A stretch of DNA of 64,000 bases from CAYZXT01 sp964482515 (GCA_964482515.1 CAYZXT010000005.1:1-64000), one strand, 5' to 3'; positions 1 through 9,237 are shown, counted from the stretch's first letter. Numbers and translations: made by a program. Notes: generated from the sequence alone by a model not told the origin.

Positions 1-1008
1 GCCTTCGACAAGGCCATAATCGCCACCGGCTCTCAGCCCGCCCTCCCGGCGGCCTTTGATCTCGGGAACAAACGCATCATGACGTCCACCGAAGCCCTGG
101 AAGTGGAGGAAATCCCCAAGAACCTTCTGATCGTCGGCGGCGGCTACATCGGCATGGAGCTCGGCACCGTTTACGCCAAGCTCGGCAGCCACATCGTCCT
201 AGTGGAAGCCATGGATTCGATCCTCATGGGCGCCGACCCGGACCTTATCCGCCCGGTCAAACGCTTCGCCGAAAAGAATTTCAAGGAAGTGCGGACCAAG
301 GTCAAGGTCATGAAGATGGCCAGCAGCGGCAAGCAGATCAAAGTGTCGCTGGACATGGAAGGACAGAAGCGGGACGAACTCTATGACCGCGTCCTCGTCT
401 CCATCGGCCGGACGCCCAATACGAAGGATTTAGGCCTGAAGAACACCAAGGTCGCCAAAGACGAAAAAGGCTTCATCAAAGTGAACGACCGCCAGCAGAC
501 GGCGGACCCGGACATCTACGCCATCGGCGACGTGGCGGGCGGGATCCTGCTCGCGCACAAAGCCACGCGGGAAGGCCGCATCGCCGTGGAAAACATCGTC
601 GGAGCGTCGGCCCATTTTAAAGACATCATCGTCCCGGCCGTGGTCTTCACGGACCCCGAGGTCGCCTGGGCCGGTTTGACGGAAGAAGAAGCCCGCAAGA
701 AGGGCATCGACGTACAGGTCGCCAAGTTCCCCTGGAGCGCTTCAGGCCGCGCCATGACCTTCGACAAACCGGAAGGCATGACCAAGCTGATCATCGAGCC
801 CGGCACGGAACGGATCCTAGGAGTCGGGCTTTCCGGCGCCGGAGCGGGCGAACTCATCAGCGAAGGCGTGCTCGCCATTGAGATGGGCGCCACCGCGAAG
901 GACCTGGCGGAATCCATCCATCCGCACCCCACGCTGTCGGAGACCATCATGGAATGCGCAGAGGCGTTTTACGGCCACGCCACGCACACGGTGCCGATCA
1001 AAAGATAA
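1..1008 (+). CDS. lpdA: Dihydrolipoyl dehydrogenase (E3), C-terminal part
   Basis: FAD- and NAD-dependent E3 subunit that reoxidises dihydrolipoyl groups of 2-oxoacid dehydrogenase or glycine cleavage complexes in the cytoplasm. The reading frame is open from base 1, so the N-terminus with the FAD site and redox-active CxxxxC lies outside the window; about 335 residues are visible. Seen: the ATGS motif at the end of the FAD domain, a second Rossmann motif (IVGGGYIGMELG) for NAD, the AIGDVAGG FAD-contact motif near residue 180, and the C-terminal dimerisation domain with HPHPTLSE, whose His and Glu form the catalytic dyad. The nearest internal ATG is at base 79 but the conserved sequence continues upstream of it. 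Stop TAA at 1006-1008, followed by a strong terminator. It is the only gene on the plus strand in the first 20 kb, so it belongs to a different transcript from complex I. Confidence 0.95.
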   Translation, partial: AFDKAIIATGSQPALPAAFDLGNKRIMTSTEALEVEEIPKNLLIVGGGYIGMELGTVYAKLGSHIVLVEAMDSILMGADPDLIRPVKRFAEKNFKEVRTKVKVMKMASSGKQIKVSLDMEGQKRDELYDRVLVSIGRTPNTKDLGLKNTKVAKDEKGFIKVNDRQQTADPDIYAIGDVAGGILLAHKATREGRIAVENIVGASAHFKDIIVPAVVFTDPEVAWAGLTEEEARKKGIDVQVAKFPWSASGRAMTFDKPEGMTKLIIEPGTERILGVGLSGAGAGELISEGVLAIEMGATAKDLAESIHPHPTLSETIMECAEAFYGHATHTVPIKR

Positions 1009-1031
1009 CCAAGCGGGAGATTTAAAAACAG

Positions 1032-1070
1032 AAATCCCCCGGGCCTCTGCGGGCCGGGGGATTTTTATTT
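1032..1070 (+). terminator. Rho-independent terminator after lpdA
   Basis: A 9-bp outer stem (1032-1040 with 1056-1064) continues after a one-base bulge into a 4-bp GGCC/GGCC inner stem with a short loop. It is followed by T-rich sequence (about 1060-1070). It lies 24 bases after the lpdA stop and 10 bases before the end of the convergent small gene, so it may also serve the minus strand, although the T run there is weaker. Confidence 0.8.
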
Positions 1071-1079
1071 TCGCGGCGA

Positions 1080-1382
1080 TCAATAGCTGTGCGCGGGCTC
1101 CTTGTATTTCCCGAACATCGGACAGCCGCTGACGATCTCATCGACGTTCAGGGCCAATCCTTTGATGGGACCGGTGGACAGTTCCCGGCAATGGAAGCAT
1201 GGGGTCCACCGCCCGTCTTCCAGGTGCTGGTGGGCATACTCGATCCCCATTAACCCGTTGACCTGCCGCACGATCTCGACGTCGCTTATCCTGACGCCGA
1301 CCGCCTTCGTCTTTTTAGTCCGGCCTGGAAGCATTCCCTCATGGCTTTCCAACTCCAACGGCTCAAGCATGTAGGCGATCAT
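1080..1382 (-). CDS. Small hypothetical protein with CxxC
   Basis: 100 residues, no family recognised. Soluble, no signal peptide or membrane segment. A CFHCRE motif near residue 62 and a further Cys near residue 86 (SGCPMFG) could bind a metal or form a redox pair. The call as a real gene rests on a strong Shine-Dalgarno (GGGAGGG, 4 bases before ATG at 1382) and on an upstream promoter-like pair within the end of the hydrolase gene. A terminator-like hairpin lies in its leader, so expression may be attenuated. It converges on lpdA with the shared terminator between them. Function unknown. Confidence 0.65.
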   Translation of the reverse strand: MIAYMLEPLELESHEGMLPGRTKKTKAVGVRISDVEIVRQVNGLMGIEYAHQHLEDGRWTPCFHCRELSTGPIKGLALNVDEIVSGCPMFGKYKEPAHSY

Positions 1383-1410
1383 GGTTCCCTCCCGGAGAGA
1401 GGTCTTCTTC

Positions 1411-1450
1411 CAAAAGAAAAAGCGTGGAGACGTTAGTTGCCCCCACGCTT
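1411..1450 (-). terminator. Terminator-like hairpin, possibly attenuator
   Basis: Read on the minus strand, AAGCGTGG pairs with CCACGCTT across a 15-base loop and is followed directly by CTTTTTCTTTT, the form of an intrinsic terminator. It sits 43 bases after the alpha/beta hydrolase stop and could simply end that operon. However, a promoter-like pair lies between the hydrolase stop and this hairpin, and the small gene's ribosome binding site follows it, so it may instead be a 5' leader attenuator for 1080-1382. Confidence 0.75.
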
Positions 1451-1467
1451 CATCGTTCTATAGTTGG

Positions 1468-1496
1468 ATTGTAACTCTGCGGCTTCAGATAATCAA
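1468..1496 (-). promoter_or_regulatory. Putative promoter for the 100-residue gene
   Basis: Minus-strand TTGATT (1491-1496) and TACAAT (1468-1473) with exactly 17 bases between them; the -35 box overlaps the stop codon of the hydrolase gene. A start near 1461 would give a leader of about 80 bases containing the terminator-like hairpin and then a second small hairpin (CCTCTC/GGGAGG, one G-U pair) that would cover the Shine-Dalgarno. No transcription data support this. Confidence 0.4.
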
Positions 1497-2284
1497 GTGT
1501 GTTTCCCCAAGAATCCCATGACGGCCTTTGCGAAAGCCGCCGGCGTGTCGGCGTGCGGCCAGTGTCCGGCTTCCGGAATGGTGGCGATTTCGGCTTTGGG
1601 GAACGATTTCTTAATGAGTGGTTCGTCCTCCGGTTGCACGTAACCGGACTGCCCGCCGCGCAAGAACAGGGCCGGTCTCGCGAACGTCGTTTTCAATTCT
1701 TCCCACCCGATGATGTCCGCCTCATGGGCCTGAAGGCCCGCGACGTTCAGTTTCCAGCGCATCTTTCCCGATTCATCCTGCGCGAGATTCTTCAGCAAAA
1801 ACAGGCGGATGCCGTCATGCGGGACGAAGGGCATCAGGGCGCGCCCCACTTCCGTCCGCGAAGAGAAAAGCGCCGGATCCACGGAGGACAGCCCCTGGAA
1901 CACATGGCGGTAGAGCGGCGGATAGGGCTTCGGCGCGATGTCCACCACCACGAGCGTCCGAACGCGGTCGGGGTGATCGGCGGCGAAGCGCATGACGGTC
2001 TTCCCTCCCAGGGAATGACCGAGCAGGTGCGCGGATCCTATTTTCTGCTTATCGAGAAAATGCAGGAGATCCAGCGAGAGGACGGAATAATCGAAGAGGT
2101 CGCTGTGGGGCGAAGCCCCGTGGTTGCGGAGATCGAGAAGGTGGACGGAATATTGCGCGGAGAAACTCTTGCCTTCGGGGAGCCAATTGTCTAGGGAACC
2201 GAACAAACCGTGCAGGACGATGAGCGGCGGCGAAGCGGGGGAGCCGAAGGATTTAAAATTGAGGCCAACTGCCCCGCGCGGCAT
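1493..2284 (-). CDS. Alpha/beta-fold hydrolase (YbfF-like esterase)
   Basis: 263 residues, cytoplasmic. HGLFGSLDNW near residue 25 is the oxyanion-hole region, GHSLGG near residue 90 carries the nucleophilic Ser, an Asp follows VVVDIAP, and GHWPHADTP near residue 240 provides the catalytic His. This arrangement is that of the YbfF/abhydrolase_1 acyl-ester hydrolases. It starts 4 bases after the fabV stop, so the two are probably co-transcribed, which would suit an acyl-thioester or lipid-related substrate; that link is inference. A terminator-like hairpin follows. Confidence 0.88.
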   Translation of the reverse strand: MPRGAVGLNFKSFGSPASPPLIVLHGLFGSLDNWLPEGKSFSAQYSVHLLDLRNHGASPHSDLFDYSVLSLDLLHFLDKQKIGSAHLLGHSLGGKTVMRFAADHPDRVRTLVVVDIAPKPYPPLYRHVFQGLSSVDPALFSSRTEVGRALMPFVPHDGIRLFLLKNLAQDESGKMRWKLNVAGLQAHEADIIGWEELKTTFARPALFLRGGQSGYVQPEDEPLIKKSFPKAEIATIPEAGHWPHADTPAAFAKAVMGFLGKHT

Positions 2285-2288
2285 CGGC

Positions 2289-3500
2289 CTAACTGATCAG
2301 GGAATGATTTTTGAGTGACTCGATCGGAACTTCGGGGTTGACGTCCGCTTCATAGTCCACGCCGGGCACGCTGAAACCGAACAACCGGAAGAAGTCCTCA
2401 TGGAAGCCTTCATAATCGGTCAGTTCGGGGACGGTGGCGGTTTCGACGACTTCCCATACCTTGGCGACTTCCGTCTGGATGTCGGAGCGCATCTCCCAGT
2501 CGTCGATGCGGATGCGGCCTTTTTCGTCGAGCGGTTTCGGCTGTCGGGCGAACAGGTGGTCCACGAAAAGCCGGTGTATCTGCTGGATGCAGCCTTCGTG
2601 CAGACCTTTCGCCTTCATGAACTTGAAGAGGATGGAAATGTAAAGCGGCACTACCGGGATGGCGGCGCTGGCCTGCGTGACGAGGGCCTTATTGATGGAA
2701 ACGACGGCGCGGCCGCCGATCTTGGAGAGGGCCGCGTCCAGCTCCTTGGCTGTGGCTTCCAAATGGTCTTTGGCGCGTCCGATGGTGCCTTCGCGATAGA
2801 TCGAGTTGGTGACGTCGGGTCCGATGTAGGAATAGGCAACAGTCACAACGCCCTTCGAGAGGACTCCGGCGGCGAACAAAGCGTCCATCCAAAGTTTCCA
2901 ATCTTCCCCGCCCATGACCGCCACGGTATTATCGATTTCGTCCTGCGTCGCGGGGTCGATCGTGATGTGCGTGACCTGGGCGTTCATCAAATTGATGGAT
3001 TTGTTGTGGTACGGTTTTCCGATGGGCTTTAAAACGGATGAAAAGACCTGTCCGGTCTTGGGATGGAAACGCCGGGGCGAGGCAAGGCTGTATACCACCA
3101 AATCCACGCTCCCCATTTCCTTCTTGATCAAATCGATGGCCTTCTGCTTCATTTCGTCCGAATAGGCGTCCCCGTTCAGACTCCAAGCCTTGAGACCAGC
3201 TTTATGGGCCTCGGCCTCGAAGGCCGCGGTGTTATACCAACCGGCCGTGCCCGTGCGCTTGTCGGAAGCATGTTTTTCAAAGAAAACGCCCAAAGTTTGC
3301 GCACCATAGCCGAAGGCCGCGGTGATCCGGCTGGACAAACCATAACCGGTGGAAGCGCCGATGACCAAAGCTTTTTGGGGACCGTTGGACAAAGGACCGC
3401 GGGCACGCACATAGGCGATCTGTTCGCGAACGTTCTGGGCGCAGCCCTCGGGATGGGCGCTGGTGCAGATATAACCGCGGGCCGTAGGTCGGATGATCAT
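2289..3500 (-). CDS. fabV: Trans-2-enoyl-ACP/CoA reductase FabV
   Basis: 403 residues, matching the usual FabV length of about 400. It catalyses the NADH-dependent last step of the fatty acid elongation cycle, replacing FabI. Seen: the N-terminal MIIRPTARGYICTSAHPEGC signature, the cofactor motif VIGASTGYGLSSRI near residue 50, YSLASPRR in the Rossmann core, and the active-site Y-x8-K in IYREGTIGRAK near residue 245, the spacing characteristic of FabV rather than FabI (Y-x6-K). ATG at 3500 with AGGGG ten bases upstream. FabV enzymes are known for triclosan tolerance. No fab gene is adjacent; the downstream partner is the hydrolase. Confidence 0.96.
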   Translation of the reverse strand: MIIRPTARGYICTSAHPEGCAQNVREQIAYVRARGPLSNGPQKALVIGASTGYGLSSRITAAFGYGAQTLGVFFEKHASDKRTGTAGWYNTAAFEAEAHKAGLKAWSLNGDAYSDEMKQKAIDLIKKEMGSVDLVVYSLASPRRFHPKTGQVFSSVLKPIGKPYHNKSINLMNAQVTHITIDPATQDEIDNTVAVMGGEDWKLWMDALFAAGVLSKGVVTVAYSYIGPDVTNSIYREGTIGRAKDHLEATAKELDAALSKIGGRAVVSINKALVTQASAAIPVVPLYISILFKFMKAKGLHEGCIQQIHRLFVDHLFARQPKPLDEKGRIRIDDWEMRSDIQTEVAKVWEVVETATVPELTDYEGFHEDFFRLFGFSVPGVDYEADVNPEVPIESLKNHSLIS

Positions 3501-3595
3501 GTAAACAATACCCCTCTATTTTGGCTAGATGCCTGATTAAATCGTTTTTGATTGGTGGATATGTAGGAAAGCCGGGGAAAAATCCATCGCTGACT

Positions 3596-3605
3596 ATTTT
3601 AGCAT
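3596..3605 (-). promoter_or_regulatory. Extended -10 candidate upstream of fabV
   Basis: Minus-strand TGCTAAAAT (TGn plus TAAAAT) lies in the 144-base gap between nuoN and fabV, the only non-coding space before fabV; no good -35 is visible. It would give a leader of about 90 bases. No intrinsic terminator is visible after nuoN, so read-through from the nuo operon is also possible. Confidence 0.35.
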
Positions 3606-3644
3606 AATTTGATTGATTCTGACTGAAGAATTTAGCGTAGAGCC

Positions 3645-5069
3645 TTAAAGATGGAGGCCAAGGATCCCTTGCAGCAACCGAAGGAAAGGCGCGGGATAAA
3701 CACCGATCCATACAACCAAGACCGACAATCCGGTCAAAACAGCGTAGCCGAGAAACGACGGAGCGCTGCCCGCTTTTTCATCCCCCTCAGAAAACATGGC
3801 GAAAATTAGACGCAAATAATAAAAGGCGCTGATGACGCTGTTCGCGATCAGGATCAATGAGAGACAATAAAGCCCTGACCCCCACCCCGCGGTCAAAATG
3901 ATGAACTTGCCGATAAACCCGGCCGTCAGCGGAAGGCCGGCCAGGGAAAGCAACATGATCGTGAATATCGCCGCCACACCGGGACGCCGCCACGCCAATC
4001 CGGCGTAATCACCCAACTCCTGGGCCTCGCGGTCCGGGCGGGAAAGCGCCGTCACCACGCCGAACGTCCCCAGGGAGGTCAGCATGTAGACCGCCGCGTA
4101 TAAAATCACGGCCGGGCCTGCGTACTCCGGGAAGGCCAGGAAGGCCATGACCAGATAGCCCAAGTGGGCAATGGACGAATAGGCCAGCAGGCGTTTGACG
4201 TTGTTCTGAAAGAGGGCCAGCCAGTTGCCGGCGAACATGGACGCCACCGCCATGAAAGCCAGCGCCCAGAAAATGGACGAATCGCGGAGAATCGGAACAT
4301 CGTGGAAGAACCTCAAAAGCACGGCCACCACGCCGCCCTTTGAAACCGTGGCCACAAAAGCCGTCGCGGGCGCGGGCGCGCCCTCATAAACGTCGGGCGT
4401 CCAGAAGTGGAACGGCACGATCGCCAGCTTGAACCCGGCGCCCGCCACGATCATCGCGATGCCCGCCGTGAAAAACCTATGACCGTCCGGATGGCCGGCG
4501 GACAGGGCCGTCAAGGCGGAAAAATCCAGGGAACCGGTGACCGCGTAGACCAGCGCCATGCCGAAAAGCAATACGGCCGCCGACGCGGCGGCCAAGACCA
4601 GATACTTAATCGCCGCCTCGATGGAAGACGCGTTCCGGGAATATCCGACCAAACCGTACAGCGCCACGCTTAACACTTCCAGTCCGAGGAAAAAAGAAAG
4701 GAAATGCGTGCCGGCGGCCAGCGCGCCCGCGCCCAGAGTGGCCAGGAGGAGCAAGAGGTAAAATTCATCCTTGGCGCCCGGTCCACCTTCCCAATAGCCG
4801 TAGGACAGGAGCGACACCGCCAACGCCGAAACCAAAATCAGTCCGAAAAAGAAATACGTGAAAGGATCCAGCGAGAAAAGCGGCTGCATGTTCTGCTGCG
4901 GAACGCGGACCGCCTGAAAGACGGCGATCAACGCGGCCGACAGGGCGCCGACGGTCAAGCCCGCCGCGAGCCGATGGCTCCGATGGAACGCCGCCTGCAG
5001 CATGACCGCGATGGAAGCCGCCGACAAAATAAGGAAAGGCATGACGCCCCAAAGCCGTTCCATGGTCAT
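3645..5069 (-). CDS. nuoN: NADH-quinone oxidoreductase subunit N
   Basis: 474 residues, polytopic membrane subunit (about 13-14 helices) of the proton-pumping arm of complex I, related to Mrp antiporters. The helix-break region carries the conserved Lys in GAGFKLAIVPFHFWTPD near residue 225, and VKRLLAYSSIAHLGY lies near residue 285. The start overlaps the nuoM stop as ATGA (5066-5069). It is the last gene of the operon; 144 bases follow before fabV. A second in-frame ATG two codons on is equally possible. Confidence 0.96.
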   Translation of the reverse strand: MTMERLWGVMPFLILSAASIAVMLQAAFHRSHRLAAGLTVGALSAALIAVFQAVRVPQQNMQPLFSLDPFTYFFFGLILVSALAVSLLSYGYWEGGPGAKDEFYLLLLLATLGAGALAAGTHFLSFFLGLEVLSVALYGLVGYSRNASSIEAAIKYLVLAAASAAVLLFGMALVYAVTGSLDFSALTALSAGHPDGHRFFTAGIAMIVAGAGFKLAIVPFHFWTPDVYEGAPAPATAFVATVSKGGVVAVLLRFFHDVPILRDSSIFWALAFMAVASMFAGNWLALFQNNVKRLLAYSSIAHLGYLVMAFLAFPEYAGPAVILYAAVYMLTSLGTFGVVTALSRPDREAQELGDYAGLAWRRPGVAAIFTIMLLSLAGLPLTAGFIGKFIILTAGWGSGLYCLSLILIANSVISAFYYLRLIFAMFSEGDEKAGSAPSFLGYAVLTGLSVLVVWIGVYPAPFLRLLQGILGLHL

Positions 5070-6559
5070 GGGCGGGCCTCCGCGGCCGGAGCGGTTTGAC
5101 CCAACGACGTCAACGCCCGGTCAGCCGCTTTCAAAATCGGCTGCGGATAGAACCCGATCCACAACAATCCCACCACCAGAACGCCGAGGATCCCCATCTC
5201 CCGGAAAGAAAGGTCGGCGATGCCTTGGATTTTGGCCGGACCATGGAAGGCTTTTTGCAGGATCCAAAGGGAGTAGATCGTGGCGGCCACGAGGCCGAGG
5301 GTGGCGAAGGCCGTCAGCCAGGGGCTGGCCTGATAACTTCCCAGCAGCACCAAAATCTCGGCGACGAAATTCCCGAGGCCCGGAAGCCCCAGCGACGCCA
5401 TGGCGAAGAACATGGCCATGGCCCCCATGCGCGGGGCCGTCGTCCAAAGCCCTCCCATTTTTTCCATGTCGCGCGTGTGGATCCGTTCGTAAAGACCGCC
5501 GACCAGAATGAACAGCGCGCCGGTGCTCAGCCCGTGGGCCACCATCTGCATCACCGCGCCCTGCCACGCCACCTGGTTGAAAGAGAAAACGCCGAGGAGC
5601 ACGAAGCCGAGGTGGCTCACGCTGGTGTAGGCGATGAGGCGCTTCAAATCCGTCTGGCCCATGGACACCACCGCGCCGTACAGAATTCCCACTACGGCGA
5701 GGACCAGGGCGACGGGCGCGAAGGCGCGGGCGGCTTCGGGAAAGAGCGGCACGATGAACCGGAACAGCCCGTAGCCGCCGGTCTTGAGCAAAAGCCCGGC
5801 GAGGATCACGCTGCCCGCGGTCGGCGCTTCGCTGTGCGCGTCCGGCAGCCATGTATGGAAGGGCACCACGGGAAGCTTGACGGCGAAGGCCGCGAGGAAC
5901 CCGAGCATCAACAGCATGCCGGTGACGAAGGGCATCGGCGTGCCGAGCAGGGCCGGATAATCGAAGGTAAAGTTCCCCGTGGCGCGACCGTGCACGAAAT
6001 ACAGCCCCAGGATGGCGAACAACATCAAAAGGCCGCTGGCCTGGGTGAAGATGAAGAACTTCACGGCCGCGTAGACCTTGTTCCCGTGGCCCCAAAGCAC
6101 GATCAGGAAATACATGGGGATGAGCATCAGCTCCCAGAAGAAGGAAAACAGGAACAGGTCCAGCGCCAGGAACACGCCGATGATGCCGGAAAGGATCCAC
6201 AGCAAGTTGAAGTGGAAGAAACCCACGCGCTCCTTGATCTCCGTCCAAGAACATAAAACGCTCAGAAGCCCAAGGAAGATCGTCAGGCTCACGAGCACGA
6301 GGCTCAGCCCGTCGATGGCGAGGTGGAACTGGACGCCGAGGCCGGGGATCCAGGGTCGCGTGTAGGAATCGATCCAAGCGCCGCCCCCGGTCACGTTCAA
6401 CGCGCCGGAGGTTTTACACCAATACGGGAGGATGAGCGCCGTGTCGATGGCCAGCGCCGCGACGGCGATCCATCGCGCGAGCGTCGCGTTTTTACAAGCG
6501 ACGGCCCAGGCCAACAGTCCGCCAACCAACGGGATCAATACGAGGGCTGTCAAAGTCAT
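5066..6559 (-). CDS. nuoM: NADH-quinone oxidoreductase subunit M
   Basis: 497 residues, antiporter-like membrane subunit of complex I. Conserved proton-channel residues are visible: the Glu in the SFFWELMLIPMYFLI helix and the Lys in AVKLPVVPFHTWLPDAHSEAP. TDLKRLIAYTSVSHLGF marks the second antiporter half. The open frame extends 20 codons further upstream, but I place the start at 6559 because that ATG overlaps the nuoL stop as ATGA and begins directly with the first membrane helix (MTLTALVLIPLVGG), whereas the extension is Arg/Pro-rich and lies inside nuoL. Confidence 0.96.
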   Translation of the reverse strand: MTLTALVLIPLVGGLLAWAVACKNATLARWIAVAALAIDTALILPYWCKTSGALNVTGGGAWIDSYTRPWIPGLGVQFHLAIDGLSLVLVSLTIFLGLLSVLCSWTEIKERVGFFHFNLLWILSGIIGVFLALDLFLFSFFWELMLIPMYFLIVLWGHGNKVYAAVKFFIFTQASGLLMLFAILGLYFVHGRATGNFTFDYPALLGTPMPFVTGMLLMLGFLAAFAVKLPVVPFHTWLPDAHSEAPTAGSVILAGLLLKTGGYGLFRFIVPLFPEAARAFAPVALVLAVVGILYGAVVSMGQTDLKRLIAYTSVSHLGFVLLGVFSFNQVAWQGAVMQMVAHGLSTGALFILVGGLYERIHTRDMEKMGGLWTTAPRMGAMAMFFAMASLGLPGLGNFVAEILVLLGSYQASPWLTAFATLGLVAATIYSLWILQKAFHGPAKIQGIADLSFREMGILGVLVVGLLWIGFYPQPILKAADRALTSLGQTAPAAEARP

Positions 6560-8430
6560 TTCAATATCACCCATCCTAGACTGAAAGCCACGCCTGCGAG
6601 GGTGCCGAGGGCATACCAACGGACGTTGCCGCTCTGGGTCAGGCTCATCATGTAGGACATGAATTCATTGGCCGACGCCAGGCCGGTATAGATCGAATCC
6701 ACGAAATCGCCGCGGTTCACGCGCGCGAGCCAATAAAAGGGCCGGACGAGGGTCTTATCATAGAACCAATCAAAACCCCAGCCGGCCCGCCAAAATCGCG
6801 AAGAGGCGCTGGCGGAAGGAGCCGCCGGCGGCCGCTTATAAAAATAGAGATAGGCCGCGAAGACTCCGAGGAGCGACAGGACCGTCGCCGCGGATTGCAG
6901 GAGGACCTCCGTGCCGACGCCGCCGTGCCCCTCCGCGGCGAAGGGAAAGAGCGGCTGCAGGAACTGGGAGAAGACCGTCACGTGGCCAAGGGTGTGGGGC
7001 GTTTCGAGGAACCCGGCGACGATCGCCAGCGCGGCGAGGATGATGAGCGGCGTGGTCATCAGTTTGCCGGGCGCTTGATGGACGTGGGTTTTCTCCACGC
7101 CGAAAAACACGAGGAACACCATGCGGAACGTGTAGAGCGACGTCAGGAACGCGCCCGCCGCGCCCGCGATCCACAGAATGTTCCCTCCGAAAGGCGACGA
7201 GTAGGCCGCCCAGAGTATGGCGTCCTTGCTGTAGAACCCGGCCGTCACCAACGGAAGCGCCGCCAGGGACGCCGCGCCCGCAAGGAACGTCCAGAACACC
7301 GCGGGCATCTTCTTCTTCAGCCCGCCCATCTTGAACATGTCCTGCTCGTGGTGCAGCGCGTGGATGATCGCGCCGGCGCCCATGAAGAGCAGCGCCTTGA
7401 AGAACGCGTGGGTGAAAAAGTGGAAGGCGGCGGCGGACCAGGCGCCCACGCCGAGGGCGAGGAACATGTAGCCGATCTGGCTGATGCTGGAGTAAGCCAG
7501 CACGCGCTTGATGTCGGTTTGGTTGAGGGCGCTGAACCCCGCGATGAGGAGCGTGGCCGCGCCGATGCCCGCGGTGAGCGCCATGATCGAAGGTGCGAGC
7601 AGGAAAATTCCGTTCATCCGCGCGATGAGGTAGACGCCAGCGGTCACCATGGTGGCGGAGTGGAGCAGGGCGCTGACCGGCGTGGGGCCCGCCATGGCGT
7701 CCGGCAGCCAGACCTGCAGCGGCAGTTGCGCGGATTTCCCGATCGCGCCGCCTAAAATCAGCGCGGCGGCCAGGACCGCCAAGGTCGAACCGACAACCCA
7801 TTGCTGCGGGGCGGCGGCGAGCAACGCCTGGATGTCCAGCGTGCCGAAATGTTTGAAGAGGAGGAAAAGTCCCATCCCCAACGCCGTATCGCCGACGCGC
7901 GTCACGATGAAAGCCTTCCGCGCGCAGCGGCCGTTGTCCGGCTTCTCGTACCAAAAACCGATCAGGAGGTAGCTGCAGAGCCCCACGCCCTCCCACCCGA
8001 AATAAAGCAGCAGCAGGTTGTCCCCCAGCACGAGCAGAAGCATGGCGGCCACGAACAGGTTCAGGAACGCGAAGAAACGGGCGAAGTCCGAATCGTCATG
8101 CATGTATTCCACGGAGTAGACGTGGATCAGGAAACCGATGAACGTCACGACCACCATCATGACGAGGGACAGGGGATCCAGAACGAGGGAGAATTGGGAC
8201 GTGAAGCTGCCGGCCTGCATCCACGTCCAGAGGTTTTGGACGAAGCGATGGCCCGCCGGCGGCGAGGCGATGAATTGGGACGCGAGCAGCAATGAAAGTC
8301 CGGCGGACAGTCCGGCGGAACCGACGCCCAAAACAGTCGCGGCGCGGCGGGGAAGCATGCGGCCGAAGACCGAAAGAAGGATGAAACCGAGGAACGGCGC
8401 GGCCGGGATGAGCCAAAGAAGTTTCAGCAT
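6556..8430 (-). CDS. nuoL: NADH-quinone oxidoreductase subunit L
   Basis: 624 residues, the largest antiporter-like subunit, distal in the membrane arm, with the long lateral helix at its C-terminus. The family signature GKSAQLPLQVWLPDAMAGPT with its key Lys is near residue 230, followed by PVSALLHSATMVTAGVYL; LNQTDIKRVLAYSSISQIGYM marks the second half. The C-terminal stretch after about residue 540 (FDWFYDKTLVRPFYW) is the usual traverse-helix anchor. The gene starts one base after the nuoK stop and ends in an ATGA overlap with nuoM. Confidence 0.97.
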   Translation of the reverse strand: MLKLLWLIPAAPFLGFILLSVFGRMLPRRAATVLGVGSAGLSAGLSLLLASQFIASPPAGHRFVQNLWTWMQAGSFTSQFSLVLDPLSLVMMVVVTFIGFLIHVYSVEYMHDDSDFARFFAFLNLFVAAMLLLVLGDNLLLLYFGWEGVGLCSYLLIGFWYEKPDNGRCARKAFIVTRVGDTALGMGLFLLFKHFGTLDIQALLAAAPQQWVVGSTLAVLAAALILGGAIGKSAQLPLQVWLPDAMAGPTPVSALLHSATMVTAGVYLIARMNGIFLLAPSIMALTAGIGAATLLIAGFSALNQTDIKRVLAYSSISQIGYMFLALGVGAWSAAAFHFFTHAFFKALLFMGAGAIIHALHHEQDMFKMGGLKKKMPAVFWTFLAGAASLAALPLVTAGFYSKDAILWAAYSSPFGGNILWIAGAAGAFLTSLYTFRMVFLVFFGVEKTHVHQAPGKLMTTPLIILAALAIVAGFLETPHTLGHVTVFSQFLQPLFPFAAEGHGGVGTEVLLQSAATVLSLLGVFAAYLYFYKRPPAAPSASASSRFWRAGWGFDWFYDKTLVRPFYWLARVNRGDFVDSIYTGLASANEFMSYMMSLTQSGNVRWYALGTLAGVAFSLGWVILK

Positions 8431-8431
8431 G

Positions 8432-8740
8432 TCATCCCCTCATCCGGCTGGCTTCGTCGACGTCCAGCGTTTTGAAATGGCGGTAGAGCTGCAGGACCAG
8501 GGCCAATCCCACGGACACTTCCGCCGCGGCCATGGCCAGGATGAACAGGAACATGATTTGCCCGTCCACCGACTGCCAGCGGGACCCTGCCACGATGAAG
8601 GCCAGCCCGGAAGCGTTCAGCATGATCTCGAGGGAAAGCAAAAGGAAAAGGACGTTGCGGCGGACCAAGACCCCCGCGAAGCCCAAAACGAAAAGCGCCG
8701 CCGCCAAAATCAGTCCGTGTTCCATGGGAACGCCGTTCAT
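8432..8740 (-). CDS. nuoK: NADH-quinone oxidoreductase subunit K
   Basis: 102 residues and three membrane helices, the normal size. The essential Glu of helix 2 is in [10 protein letters not shown] near residue 38 and a second acidic position follows in helix 3 ([11 protein letters not shown]). Helps form the proton path between NuoJ and NuoN. The ATG at 8738-8740 overlaps the nuoJ stop as TAATG; an alternative ATG five codons later (8725) starts nearer the first helix. Confidence 0.95.
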   Translation of the reverse strand: MNGVPMEHGLILAAALFVLGFAGVLVRRNVLFLLLSLEIMLNASGLAFIVAGSRWQSVDGQIMFLFILAMAAAEVSVGLALVLQLYRHFKTLDVDEASRMRG

Positions 8741-9237
8741 TATTTGTCCTCCTGACGGCCCAAGTGATAGGCCCCCACGAGTCCGGCGAGGAGAAGGAAA
8801 CCCGACAGCTCAACGGCGAGGATATAGGGGCCATACAGCGCCGCGCCGACTTCCGCCGGCGTGGTCTGGGCCGGAACGAAGGGGATGGACCCGCCGCGCG
8901 AAACCAGGAACAAAAGCAGTTCCCCCAAAAGCACGGCGGAAAAAAATCCGGGAACGACCCAGACGCCGGGCCGCAGCCATTCCCGTTCCTGCCGGGACGA
9001 CTCAGGCCCAATGTTGAGCATCATCACCACGAAAACGAAGAGCACCATGATCGCACCGGCGTAGACGATGACTTCCATGGCCGCGACGAAAGGCGCGCCC
9101 AGCGAAAGGAAGACCAGCGACACGGCCAGGAGCGAAACGACCATGTTCAACAGCGCGTGCACCGCGTTGGTCCGCGTGATGACCATCGCCGTCGCCAGCA
9201 CCGCCACGACCGCCGAAACGTAGAAGAGGATGTTCAT
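8740..9237 (-). CDS. nuoJ: NADH-quinone oxidoreductase subunit J
   Basis: 165 residues, five predicted membrane helices. [17 protein letters not shown] near residue 60 is the conserved helix 3 motif involved in coupling quinone reduction to the membrane arm. ATGA overlap with the nuoI stop at 9234-9237 and overlap with nuoK downstream imply translational coupling. Confidence 0.95.
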   Translation of the reverse strand: MNILFYVSAVVAVLATAMVITRTNAVHALLNMVVSLLAVSLVFLSLGAPFVAAMEVIVYAGAIMVLFVFVVMMLNIGPESSRQEREWLRPGVWVVPGFFSAVLLGELLLFLVSRGGSIPFVPAQTTPAEVGAALYGPYILAVELSGFLLLAGLVGAYHLGRQEDK

